Below are positions 1 through 5,698 of a stretch of 7,343 nt of DNA, piece after piece. Made by a program: the position numbers and the translations under genes. Each line of letters opens with the position of its first letter. Position 1 is the first letter of the stretch. Source of the stretch: Acidobacteriaceae bacterium (GTDB lineage: Bacteria; Acidobacteriota; Terriglobia; Terriglobales; Acidobacteriaceae); assembly GCA_030040115.1 (NCBI GenBank), contig JASHUH010000222.1, positions 1-7,343 on the forward strand, given 5' to 3'. The notes below the pieces were generated by a model. The model searched no databases. It saw only the letters and a list, made by a program, of their open reading frames with translations, and was not told the origin of the DNA.

Positions 1-1
1 G

Positions 2-415
2 ATCATTCCCGCCATCCCCTTTGGCTGGACGTGGGTGCCGGAGTTCGGCATTCAGAAGCAGGGCGAAGGCGTGGTCCCCAGTAATGTGTATTTGCGGGAA
101 GATCAGCTCCTCGCCGGCAATCAGCTTGCGCTCTACATTCAGGCGCAAGTCACGATGATGAAGAGAACCTTCCTCGAGCCCGCCTTCGCCGGCCCCGCTC
201 CGATGGAGTTTCCCGGCGCTGAGGAAGCCGCCATGCTGATGCTCAAACACCGGCCCATGCACCAGGTCACCGTTTTTCAGGTGCAGCATTACGTGCGCAG
301 CAGCCGGTGGATTGGGATCGCCACGCTGACTACGCTGGAATCCGAGTTGCTCAAGATACGCCCCGATTTCGATCAATTCATGAAGCTGGTCCGCATCGAA
401 CCCGAGACGGAGTGA
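2..415 (+). CDS. Hypothetical protein, 3' part only (5' end outside window)
   Basis: This reading frame is open from the left edge (base 2) to a TGA at 413-415 and shows 137 residues. The first in-window candidate start, a GTG at 35, is probably internal because the residues before it (PAIPFGWTW) read like protein. The visible part is a helical stretch (ALYIQAQVTMMKR), a Pro/Gly/Ala segment, and a strand-rich end with alternating aromatic and hydrophobic residues (VFQVQHYVRSSRWIGIATLTT), then DFDQFMKLVRI. That order of helix, strands and final helix is faintly like the DcrB/DUF1795 fold, but I do not recognise the family and assign no function. It converges on the leftward RiPP cassette with a 145-base gap, so it is not in that operon. 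The frame has no TTA, CTA or TCA codon, so its complement is also open; I regard the complementary frame as a shadow. Confidence 0.7.
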   Translation: MIPAIPFGWTWVPEFGIQKQGEGVVPSNVYLREDQLLAGNQLALYIQAQVTMMKRTFLEPAFAGPAPMEFPGAEEAAMLMLKHRPMHQVTVFQVQHYVRSSRWIGIATLTTLESELLKIRPDFDQFMKLVRIEPETE

Positions 416-431
416 GCCTTCGACCCCTGCA

Positions 432-507
432 CCCCAGACAGTCTTCGGGAAAACAGCGCCCTTGTCCACGATCTCTCGTTTCCCGGCGCGCGCCGGACTG
501 TCTGGCC
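432..507. repeat. Nested inverted repeat between convergent genes
   Basis: CCAGACAGTC at 434-443 is the exact complement of GACTGTCTGG at 496-505. Inside it, CGGGAAA at 446-452 pairs with TTTCCCG at 479-485, and a perfect palindrome CGGCGCGCGCCG occupies 484-495. A transcript from either strand could fold into a long interrupted stem. It sits between the end of the rightward truncated gene and the end of the RiPP cassette, where a two-way transcription stop would be useful, but no T-run follows on either strand. It is therefore not a standard intrinsic terminator. Its role as a 3' stabilising structure is inference. Confidence 0.4.
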
Positions 508-560
508 CCGGGATACGGAACTTGGCGGGATACGGTTTCTCCGGCTTCTCTGCTTTCGCC

Positions 561-1427
561 TTAAGCAGCGCCGTAGCCGTTGGCGTCCAGTTCTGCTTGT
601 CCGCGGGCAAGAACATCGCTCGACCAGCGCATAAACGCATCAATGAATTGGCGGCCGGCCTCATCGGTCTTGACATGCCTCGCCAGCTCTTCATAACCAG
701 ATTTCATGCGAGGCACATTGCGCGCCAGCAGCATCAAAATCAATTGCCGCTCCTGCCGCGAGTTCGCCCTGGCGAGCATGTAGAGGTCGAGCGCGGTCAC
801 GTGAATAAAGGAATATTGCGCGTGAACCACCGCCGACATGGGCCGTTTGCGGTCTTTGCGAATCGGGCTTTCAAACACTTCCGAGCAGCTGTTGGTAATC
901 AGCCGCTCGGCGTTTTCGATAGAGACGCCCAGCGCGCGCAGCTTCTGATGCGCCATTTCATGGATGAGCGCCTGCGCAAAGCCAAGCGCGTCATCGACCG
1001 TGGCGTGGATGCTTCCAAAATCCTCTTCGTAAGAGTGGCTCGATGACCCCAGGGCCTGGCCACCCATGCGGGCCTGCTCGGGGTCCGTATAGGGGTAGAC
1101 GGTGTCGATCAGGCGAGTAAATTGCCGATACGCGGCAGGCCACCGCGACAGCAATGCGCCCCCGGCGGCAATATTCGGATGATCGACTCGGGCGGGCAGA
1201 AGAGCGTCGGTCATCATGCCGCGCACCGGCGCCTGGCGCACAGCAACGGCGCCGTCGCAGAAAGTCGCTGCGCCATCTGGGGGGCGTCGCCGATAGGGCA
1301 GCGGCCGCAAAGGGGTTACGCCATTTTCGGCAAGCTGCAACGTCACCTCGGTGTCATAGCCGTCATCCTGCGGCTGGGCCATGCGCGCCCAGTCCACCGT
1401 TTCCACAATCGTCTCCACTGCGTTCAT
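561..1427 (-). CDS. HExxH-family peptide-modifying enzyme (probable alpha-ketoglutarate-dependent peptide beta-hydroxylase)
   Basis: This 288-residue soluble protein carries HEMAH at 156-160, the HExxH metal-binding signature. It is followed by the family's second hallmark, a segment SPIRKDRKRPMSAVVHAQYSF (about 187-207) with a conserved-looking His at 202, a plausible third metal ligand. The pattern (S/P-x-R ... RP-x-x-x-x-x-H-x-x-Y-x-F) matches the 'HExxH motif' domain of RiPP clusters. It is often fused to or beside FxsB-type radical SAM enzymes, and was originally guessed to be a protease but is now regarded as an iron/alpha-ketoglutarate peptide beta-hydroxylase. The likely substrates are the two His-x-Asp peptides encoded upstream; Asp or His beta-carbons are plausible targets (inference). 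The start is the ATG at 1427. It overlaps the radical SAM stop in an ATGA, which implies translational coupling, and has GGAG 7 bases upstream. The open frame continues upstream but lies inside the radical SAM gene. A distant metallopeptidase role is the alternative. Confidence 0.82.
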   Translation of the reverse strand: MNAVETIVETVDWARMAQPQDDGYDTEVTLQLAENGVTPLRPLPYRRRPPDGAATFCDGAVAVRQAPVRGMMTDALLPARVDHPNIAAGGALLSRWPAAYRQFTRLIDTVYPYTDPEQARMGGQALGSSSHSYEEDFGSIHATVDDALGFAQALIHEMAHQKLRALGVSIENAERLITNSCSEVFESPIRKDRKRPMSAVVHAQYSFIHVTALDLYMLARANSRQERQLILMLLARNVPRMKSGYEELARHVKTDEAGRQFIDAFMRWSSDVLARGQAELDANGYGAA

Positions 1428-3493
1428 TGCGCTACTCCGATCTCGACTAGTCGCGGCTGCCGCGGAGGCGGGAGATAAGGAAAACTGAGGCCCCTGGCGC
1501 CGCCGTCCACTTCCGCCGCGGTCCCGATGCGCCGGATCAGCCGCGAACCCGCTTTGGACGGGGACTGAAAACACATCCTGAACAGCGGCGTTTTCACCTC
1601 CGTGACCCCGTGCAGCTCGGACCACGAAATAGACCATGAGAAGCACTCGCGCAGCCAGCCCGACTCCGAAGCATAACCTCGCGCCGCGGCCAGCTCCAGC
1701 CATTGCGCGGCCGCCTCGAGCGCCCATGGGCAATCGAAACTGCAAGGCTCAATGGGCAGAACGGAAATCCCCAGTGGCGCCAGCAGCGTATGCACCGGAA
1801 TGCTTGCCGGTAGGTCCACGGCAGCGTGCGAAGTTCCCACCGAACCCGGGTCAACCTGCCACGCGCGGCGCAGGCAGCAGCCGGGCAGATCGATCAGCGC
1901 CTGGAACGCCTGCAGGTTGCCGCTTTCCCAAGCCGCCTTGGCCCGGAGGACAGATTCTTCAGTGCCCGCCAGGAACACGCCCGAGGCGGTTTCCCGTGAG
2001 CGGGCGCGGATGCCCCGCGGCAACGCCTGGGCGGGCAGAAGCGCCGCCGCTCGCCCTTGCGCCACGGCCATTTCCCGAAGTTGCAGAAAGTTGGCCTCCG
2101 CCACAAGTCTGACCGCGCATCGATTGGCCGGCGCGCCCGGGGCGAACACGCTGGCGGCGTGCACCGTCATCTCCTCCATCATGCCCTGAAGCTTCTCGAG
2201 GCGTACTTCCCATTTCTGACGTGCGGATTCACTGACCCAACTCATGCGCACCTTTGGCGGGACCGGAATCGCCGTGTGGAAGCCGTTTGCCCCGCCTGAG
2301 TCGTGGCTCGAACCGGTCTGCTCCCCGCCTGCGCGTCCCTCGTGCCATTCTGCTAATGTCCGGCTGATGGACGGATTTTCCCCGCGCTCCCACGCCTCAA
2401 TCTGGCGCTGCTCGAGATCGAAACGAAGAGGTTGAATGGTAAGCGGGACTTTGCCTGCCTGGATCATCCGCCTCTCGATGATTCCGAACAGTTGCTTCCA
2501 TTCTTCGCAGTGCTCGGTCCGGTTCCTCCAATCGCCGCCGATCGAGGTTCCCGGGCACTGTCCTTTGCACATGAGAAAAAAGCGGCAGTCCTGACAACCA
2601 TTCTCGGCTTGCGGCGTTCGATAGAGAGCTACATAGCGCTCGAATCCGGCCTCGCTCGCCTTGATGAAGCCAACCCCTTCCTTATTGGTGCGGCCGCAAT
2701 TGCTCGACTGGCCGTTGCCTTCGATGCCCTGCACCGCTTCCGTGGTGTAGGGGTCGCACGCCCGCCACGTACAGCCGACCTTTTGGTCCCGCCCTTCGAG
2801 CAGCGCCTCCATTTCTTCGAACAGGTCGAAATACATGCCCGGCAAGCTGCTCTGCAGCTCGGCGAACGCCAATAACGCTTGCACATTCTCACGCGCGGAC
2901 AATGCCAGAGTGTCGCGTACGGAGGCGTGATCCACTTCGAGTAGGTGTAGGCGTAGGCTCCTAACCCCCAGGCTGTGCAGACGCCGCATCCAATCCGCCA
3001 TGAGAGGCAGCTTGTCCGCTGTCGCATTGCCCTTGTGCAAGGTGACAATCATACCGGGGGGCTCATATTCGCGGCACAGGCGCTCAATTGCGCTTTCCAC
3101 GAGGGCGGTGGATTGACGCGTCTTTTCCAGGCTGCGGCTCCAGCGCGCGTTGTTCAGTTCGCCGGGGCCGTCCATCGAGATCCCGACGGATACTTTGTAA
3201 CGCCGGAACAGATCGATATGCCGTCCCTCGATCAGCACCCCGTTGGTTTGAATCGCGCTGCTTCCGAAGCTTTCCAGTCCCCACGCAAAGAGGTTTTCCA
3301 GGTCTTCGAAACGCATCAGCAGCGGTTCCCCTCCGAACAAGGTGAAGGGTCCGCCGATGCGCAGCGTCTCCGCCTTCATCTTGTCCAGGTCGTAGGTCAT
3401 GCGCTGATTTCCGGCGTCGCGTTGCGGATTCTGGTAGCAGTAGTGACAGGCCAGATTGCAAGCGACGCCGAGCGGTCTCAGTTCGATGCCCAT
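1424..3493 (-). CDS. Radical SAM/SPASM peptide maturase with a large C-terminal extension
   Basis: This 689-residue enzyme starts at an ATG with AGGGAG 9 bases upstream. The radical SAM cluster motif is C12-x3-C16-x2-C19 and the SAM-binding GGEP is at 54-57. A full SPASM domain follows: C246-x14-G-x4-C266, then C300-x2-C303-x5-C309-x3-C313 and C329, which should bind two auxiliary 4Fe-4S clusters. SPASM enzymes of this layout modify ribosomal peptides; with His-x-Asp repeat peptides encoded just upstream, formation of three-residue His-to-Asp C-C crosslinks (cyclophane or triceptide chemistry) is the best guess. After a low-complexity linker (about 385-410), residues 415-689 form an extra region with CC at 539-540 and CSFDC at 584-588, a possible metal site; I do not recognise it firmly. 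No PqqD-like RiPP recognition domain is seen, and the radical SAM domain begins almost at residue 1. The gene begins 47 bases after the second precursor and overlaps the HExxH gene by 4 bases. The class is very sure; the exact chemistry is inferred. Confidence 0.93.
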   Translation of the reverse strand: MGIELRPLGVACNLACHYCYQNPQRDAGNQRMTYDLDKMKAETLRIGGPFTLFGGEPLLMRFEDLENLFAWGLESFGSSAIQTNGVLIEGRHIDLFRRYKVSVGISMDGPGELNNARWSRSLEKTRQSTALVESAIERLCREYEPPGMIVTLHKGNATADKLPLMADWMRRLHSLGVRSLRLHLLEVDHASVRDTLALSARENVQALLAFAELQSSLPGMYFDLFEEMEALLEGRDQKVGCTWRACDPYTTEAVQGIEGNGQSSNCGRTNKEGVGFIKASEAGFERYVALYRTPQAENGCQDCRFFLMCKGQCPGTSIGGDWRNRTEHCEEWKQLFGIIERRMIQAGKVPLTIQPLRFDLEQRQIEAWERGENPSISRTLAEWHEGRAGGEQTGSSHDSGGANGFHTAIPVPPKVRMSWVSESARQKWEVRLEKLQGMMEEMTVHAASVFAPGAPANRCAVRLVAEANFLQLREMAVAQGRAAALLPAQALPRGIRARSRETASGVFLAGTEESVLRAKAAWESGNLQAFQALIDLPGCCLRRAWQVDPGSVGTSHAAVDLPASIPVHTLLAPLGISVLPIEPCSFDCPWALEAAAQWLELAAARGYASESGWLRECFSWSISWSELHGVTEVKTPLFRMCFQSPSKAGSRLIRRIGTAAEVDGGARGLSFPYLPPPRQPRLVEIGVAQ

Positions 3494-3540
3494 GACAAGA
3501 AGCTCCCTGCTGGAGGCCGGTTCGCATCCGTCCCCGCGGC

Positions 3541-3729
3541 CTATCCCTCCGGTGGTTTGGTGATCACATCAAAATGATGCGGCGGAGCATCGGTGTGTAC
3601 CTTGGCGGCGTCCGTGTGAACCGCGGGCGTATCCGCGTGCGGGGACGTGATGGTGTCGGTATGGCCCGTCTTTGTCGTATCGGTGTGCGGAATCTTCGCG
3701 TCGATGTGATCCGGTGGCTCGATTGGCAT
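3541..3729 (-). CDS. His-x-Asp repeat RiPP precursor, copy 2 (62 residues)
   Basis: This tiny protein contains seven His-x-Asp units: HID, HTD, HTD, HAD, HTD, HTD and HFD, with the His at residues 8, 15, 23, 31, 38, 45 and 52. The spacing is 7 or 8 residues throughout. Units are mostly followed by T or A and separated by short Pro/Thr/Lys/Val spacers. The seven units use different codons (CAC or CAT, GAC or GAT, and varied middle codons), so the pattern is held at protein level rather than by recent DNA duplication. It has no Gly-Gly leader, signal peptide or Cys. The start is uncertain: GAAGGG lies 12 bases before the chosen ATG (3729) but only 3 bases before an in-frame GTG (3738) that would add MTS; ATG-CCA also begins the other copy. 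It lies 47 bases before the radical SAM gene, its presumed modifying enzyme. Its place as a RiPP substrate is inferred from the repeat and context. Confidence 0.8.
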   Translation of the reverse strand: MPIEPPDHIDAKIPHTDTTKTGHTDTITSPHADTPAVHTDAAKVHTDAPPHHFDVITKPPEG

Positions 3730-3780
3730 GGAAGTCACTTTCCCTTCGTTCTCGGCCTGTTGCCGTATTCATGAGGACAC

Positions 3781-3814
3781 GCATCCCTTTGCCCTTCCAG
3801 GAGCAAAGGGATGC
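3781..3814 (-). promoter_or_regulatory. Perfect 12-bp stem-loop between the two precursor genes
   Basis: GCATCCCTTTGC (3781-3792) and GCAAAGGGATGC (3803-3814) are exact complements around a 10-base loop that can itself form three more pairs (CCT with AGG). A smaller hairpin, CCCGTTTACGGG, sits at 3822-3833, just after the first precursor's stop. The leftward transcript would thus carry two hairpins in the 109-base spacer before the second precursor. There is no T-run after the stem in the leftward direction, so a classical terminator is unlikely. An RNA-stability or processing hairpin that sets the ratio of substrate to enzyme mRNA is more likely, by analogy with other peptide operons. The stem also carries CCCTT, able to pair with the AAGGG ahead of the second precursor. 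Confidence 0.6.
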
Positions 3815-3838
3815 AAACCCACCCGTTTACGGGCAGTC

Positions 3839-4051
3839 CTACTGGGGCAGGATATCGGTGTGCTTGCCCGGGCCGACGGTATCGGTATGTCCGTTGCCGG
3901 GACCCTTAACGACCGTATCGATGTGGTGCTTGGCGACGTCGGAGTGAGTTTTGGTGTCGCTGTGGGAGCCAGGTGCGTCGATGTGCGGGATGGAGGTGTC
4001 TGCATGCGGCTTGGTGTCGGCGTGCGGTACTGCAGTGTCTACGTGTGGCAT
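3839..4051 (-). CDS. His-x-Asp repeat RiPP precursor, copy 1 (70 residues)
   Basis: The first gene of the cassette encodes nine His-x-Asp units (HVD, HAD, HAD, HID, HSD, HSD, HID, HTD, HTD). The His are at 3, 10, 16, 23, 30, 36, 43, 55 and 64: the first seven lie 6 or 7 apart, and the last two are further apart in a Gly/Pro-rich tail (KGPGNG, GPGK). The ATG at 4051 has AAAGGA 10 bases upstream. A longer frame from 4135 has no ribosome site and would add an unrelated 28-residue stretch. Codons within the repeats vary freely while His and Asp do not, which points to selection on the protein. There is almost no room for an N-terminal leader: the first unit begins at residue 3. Recognition would have to use the repeats themselves or the C-terminal tail. 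It resembles multi-core triceptide precursors with His-x-Asp cores. It is predicted to be the substrate of the downstream radical SAM enzyme. Confidence 0.82.
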   Translation of the reverse strand: MPHVDTAVPHADTKPHADTSIPHIDAPGSHSDTKTHSDVAKHHIDTVVKGPGNGHTDTVGPGKHTDILPQ

Positions 4052-4576
4052 TGCTGAAATGTCCTTTCCAAAACCATTCAACTGTCCTCGCGCCGCCAGC
4101 CTGCAGAGCGGCTGCCAGTGAAAGACGCCTTTCATGAGAGCCCGAAGATGTCCGAAAAAATGAGAATCCTCTGCGACTCAACGGGGAATGGGCAGAGAGT
4201 CGATTCAGTTGATTGCGCGCTACCCGTCATGGCGAGGGGCAGATTGGGTAAAGCCTTCGCGTGGCGATGAGCTTACTCCCTCCACATGGCCCTGCGCAGG
4301 ATCGAGTTACAGAAATATAGTGACAAGAGCCGAGCAGGCGTTGCAAAAATTGCCGGATTTTTTTCGCGGATTCCGATTTTGCGAAACCAGCCGCATCGCC
4401 GCGCTTTGCAGGGCCGAGAGCAGCGCCAGCGGCTTCAGAGGCGAAAAGGGCCGCGCGTCATTGACTCCGCTCTGCGATGGCTCGGGGACGATCGCGGGCC
4501 GGCGCTTGAGCCGATGCTTCAATGTAACCCACAGGGCATAGCCCATCGCGTGCGCCGACGCTGGGGTGCGCCCAAC
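4052..4576. other. Gene-poor spacer upstream of the RiPP cassette
   Basis: I see no convincing gene in these 525 bases. A leftward frame (4546-4307, 79 codons) begins MGYALWVTLKHRLKRR, has no ribosome site, and ends without resembling a known protein. A rightward frame across 4188-4541 is Arg/Ser/Cys-rich and looks like chance coding. The part nearest the cassette holds the ribosome site (AAAGGA, 4067-4062) and a sigma-54-like element. Further upstream are A/T runs (4345-4380) and a TATATT-like -10 box (4319-4314) without a good -35 partner. It would make a leader of roughly 255 bases. Confidence 0.5.
4102..4118 (-). promoter_or_regulatory. Sigma-54-like -24/-12 promoter candidate for the RiPP cassette
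   Basis: Read leftward the bases are CTGGCAGCCGCTCTGCA. They keep the -24 core TGGCA and the -12 core TGCA at the spacing of the sigma-54 consensus (TGGCACG-N4-TTGCA), with mismatches at CG (here GC) and the first T of TTGCA. The predicted transcription start is near 4091, about 40 bases ahead of the first precursor's ATG. Directly upstream, at 4134-4119, is the inverted repeat TGAAAG-N4-CTTTCA. If real, expression would need RpoN and an enhancer-binding activator. The match is partial and could be chance. Confidence 0.33.
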
Positions 4577-5437
4577 CTATTGCTGGTCGGGCGCGCTGGC
4601 GGGCAGGGGGAGACGCTGACGGAGGGTCGGCTGCGCGGGCTGATCGGGGCTGGAGGCGGTGTCGCCGGCGTCGTTGGACATGGCGGCCAGCTCGGACTGG
4701 CGGTATTTGGGCGCGCTGACGTAGCCGTGGATGTGGTTTTTGGAGATCTGGTTGATAACCACCTCGACGGGCTGGGCGCTGTCGGGCTGGTAATACATCA
4801 CCGGCTGGTAGAGATTGACATGCTTCTGGGACAGGTCGCGGTCATCGACGATGAGGAGCAGGTCAGCGTATTGGTGCTTGACGTTGGCTTTCTTCAGCTT
4901 GACGCTCAGAGGGCCTTCGCGCTTAAACTCCTTGGTTTTATCGATGTCGAACTCGAAGTAATTGCGCTCGCCCTTGCGCTCGAGGGCGATGAGCTCGGTG
5001 TGGTTCTTGGCGATTCCGCCGCTCAGCTCGGTGCGGGCGCTGCTCAAGTCGCCGCGGGTCTGCTCGATTTCCTTACCCTGGGCGTCGAGTTGCGATTGCA
5101 GTTTTTTGAAGCGCAGGTCGACAGCGCTGGGGCGATGGACGACGCGATGTTTCACCACGGGCCGAGACGGCGCGGGCGCCACGCTGGGCACATCCGGGGA
5201 GGGCTTGGGCGCAGTTTGCGCCATCAGCTCATTAACCTTGGCGTTGAGAACGTTGAGTTGGCTGCGGGTGGCGTCGAGCTGGGCGGTCATCTGCTGATTC
5301 TGGGCGGAGAGGGATTGGGCGCTGTGATGCTCATGCACGGCATAACCGAGGCCCGAGGCGGCAACGGCCACGGCGGCAATGAAAGGAACGGCGCGGCGCA
5401 CAACCGGTAGAACGGTTGGGATCAAGGACTCTTCCAT
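4577..5437 (-). CDS. Membrane-anchored coiled-coil protein of unknown function
   Basis: This 286-residue protein starts at the ATG at 5437, with GGAGG 5 bases upstream. A longer frame from 5470 would add 11 residues but lacks that ribosome site. Residues 1-15 are short and contain RR; about 16-35 (VPFIAAVAVAASGLGYAV) form one membrane span. Residues 38-73 (QNQQMTAQLDATRSQLN...) and about 105-155 look like coiled coils, split by a Pro/Val/Arg/His linker (76-103). Residues 158-245 form a compact strand-rich domain (NYFEFDIDKTKEF, DLLLIVDDRDLS, VEVVINQISKNHIHGYVSAPKY), and the tail is Pro/Gln/Ser-rich. The most likely topology is a short cytoplasmic N-terminus with the bulk in the periplasm. I associate this architecture with uncharacterised acidobacterial proteins, but no function is known to me. 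It is separated from the RiPP cassette by 525 bases and is probably independent. Confidence 0.85.
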   Translation of the reverse strand: MEESLIPTVLPVVRRAVPFIAAVAVAASGLGYAVHEHHSAQSLSAQNQQMTAQLDATRSQLNVLNAKVNELMAQTAPKPSPDVPSVAPAPSRPVVKHRVVHRPSAVDLRFKKLQSQLDAQGKEIEQTRGDLSSARTELSGGIAKNHTELIALERKGERNYFEFDIDKTKEFKREGPLSVKLKKANVKHQYADLLLIVDDRDLSQKHVNLYQPVMYYQPDSAQPVEVVINQISKNHIHGYVSAPKYRQSELAAMSNDAGDTASSPDQPAQPTLRQRLPLPASAPDQQ

Positions 5438-5459
5438 ACTTGCCTCCACAGGAATCAGA

Positions 5460-5487
5460 CTAATACGCAAGCACGCGGGCTTCCAAA
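5460..5487 (-). promoter_or_regulatory. Possible promoter of the coiled-coil membrane protein gene
   Basis: Read leftward, TATTAG (5465-5460) is a -10-like box with TTTGGA (5487-5482) 16 bases upstream as a weak -35. Transcription would start near 5453, giving a 16-base leader that contains the GGAGG ribosome site. Both boxes are imperfect, so this is only a candidate. Confidence 0.28.
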
Positions 5488-5570
5488 TGAACGAGAGCGT
5501 AACTGGTTTGATTGGCGCGAGTTGCGGGCGACGGGCGGAATAGTGACAAGAAGAAATTGCGCGGCGGGGG

Positions 5571-5588
5571 AAAATCCTGCCGGGCAGG
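5571..5588 (-). terminator. Weak intrinsic-terminator-like hairpin after the secreted-protein gene
   Basis: Read leftward, CCTGCCCGGCAGG (5588-5576) folds into a 5-bp GC stem with a 3-base loop. It is followed at once by ATTTT (5575-5571). It lies about 110 bases beyond the stop of the secreted protein and before the next promoter candidate. The short stem and short T-run make it a weak terminator. Confidence 0.35.
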
Positions 5589-5698
5589 CACGGCGAAGAT
5601 GGGGGCGGCAGCGCTGATTCGGGTGGCGCAGATTGAGGAATTCGGGAGCCTTGCCGACATGACGAGGGCCAATGGAGGTTTTAGGTTCGATTGAGGAA

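Noticed and set aside
1..616. A leftward frame beginning with an ATG at 616 inside the HExxH gene, open to the left edge (about 205 codons), with a Lys/Pro-rich start (KAEKPEKPYPAKF).
   Set aside because: From 415 leftward it is the exact codon-by-codon complement of the convincing rightward gene, which explains its openness. It has no clear ribosome site. The first 67 codons could still be a small overlapping gene, but nothing supports it.
1428..1745. An upstream extension of the HExxH frame that would make it 394 residues.
   Set aside because: It lies wholly inside the radical SAM gene in another frame. The ATG at 1427 has a ribosome site and an ATGA overlap, and the extension is Gly/Arg/Ala-rich noise.
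1752..2189. Several rightward and leftward frames inside the radical SAM gene (also at 1122-1478, 2432-2875 and 2975-3577).
   Set aside because: All are Arg/Ala/Pro-rich shadows of the GC-rich radical SAM and HExxH genes, with no ribosome sites or recognisable motifs.
3541..4051. The repeats considered as a CRISPR-like or simple tandem DNA repeat.
   Set aside because: The DNA units are imperfect and vary in length and codons; only the protein-level His-x-Asp pattern is regular.
4286..5410. A 374-codon rightward frame.
   Set aside because: It is antisense to the membrane coiled-coil gene, which has a good ribosome site, a membrane span and a sensible domain order. The rightward product is low-complexity Gly/Val/Leu.
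4317..5550. The shared 11-mer ATAGTGACAAG at 4317-4327 and 5540-5550, upstream of two leftward genes.
   Set aside because: Several 11-base matches are expected by chance in a window this size, and the distances to the two genes differ (about 100 and 265 bases).
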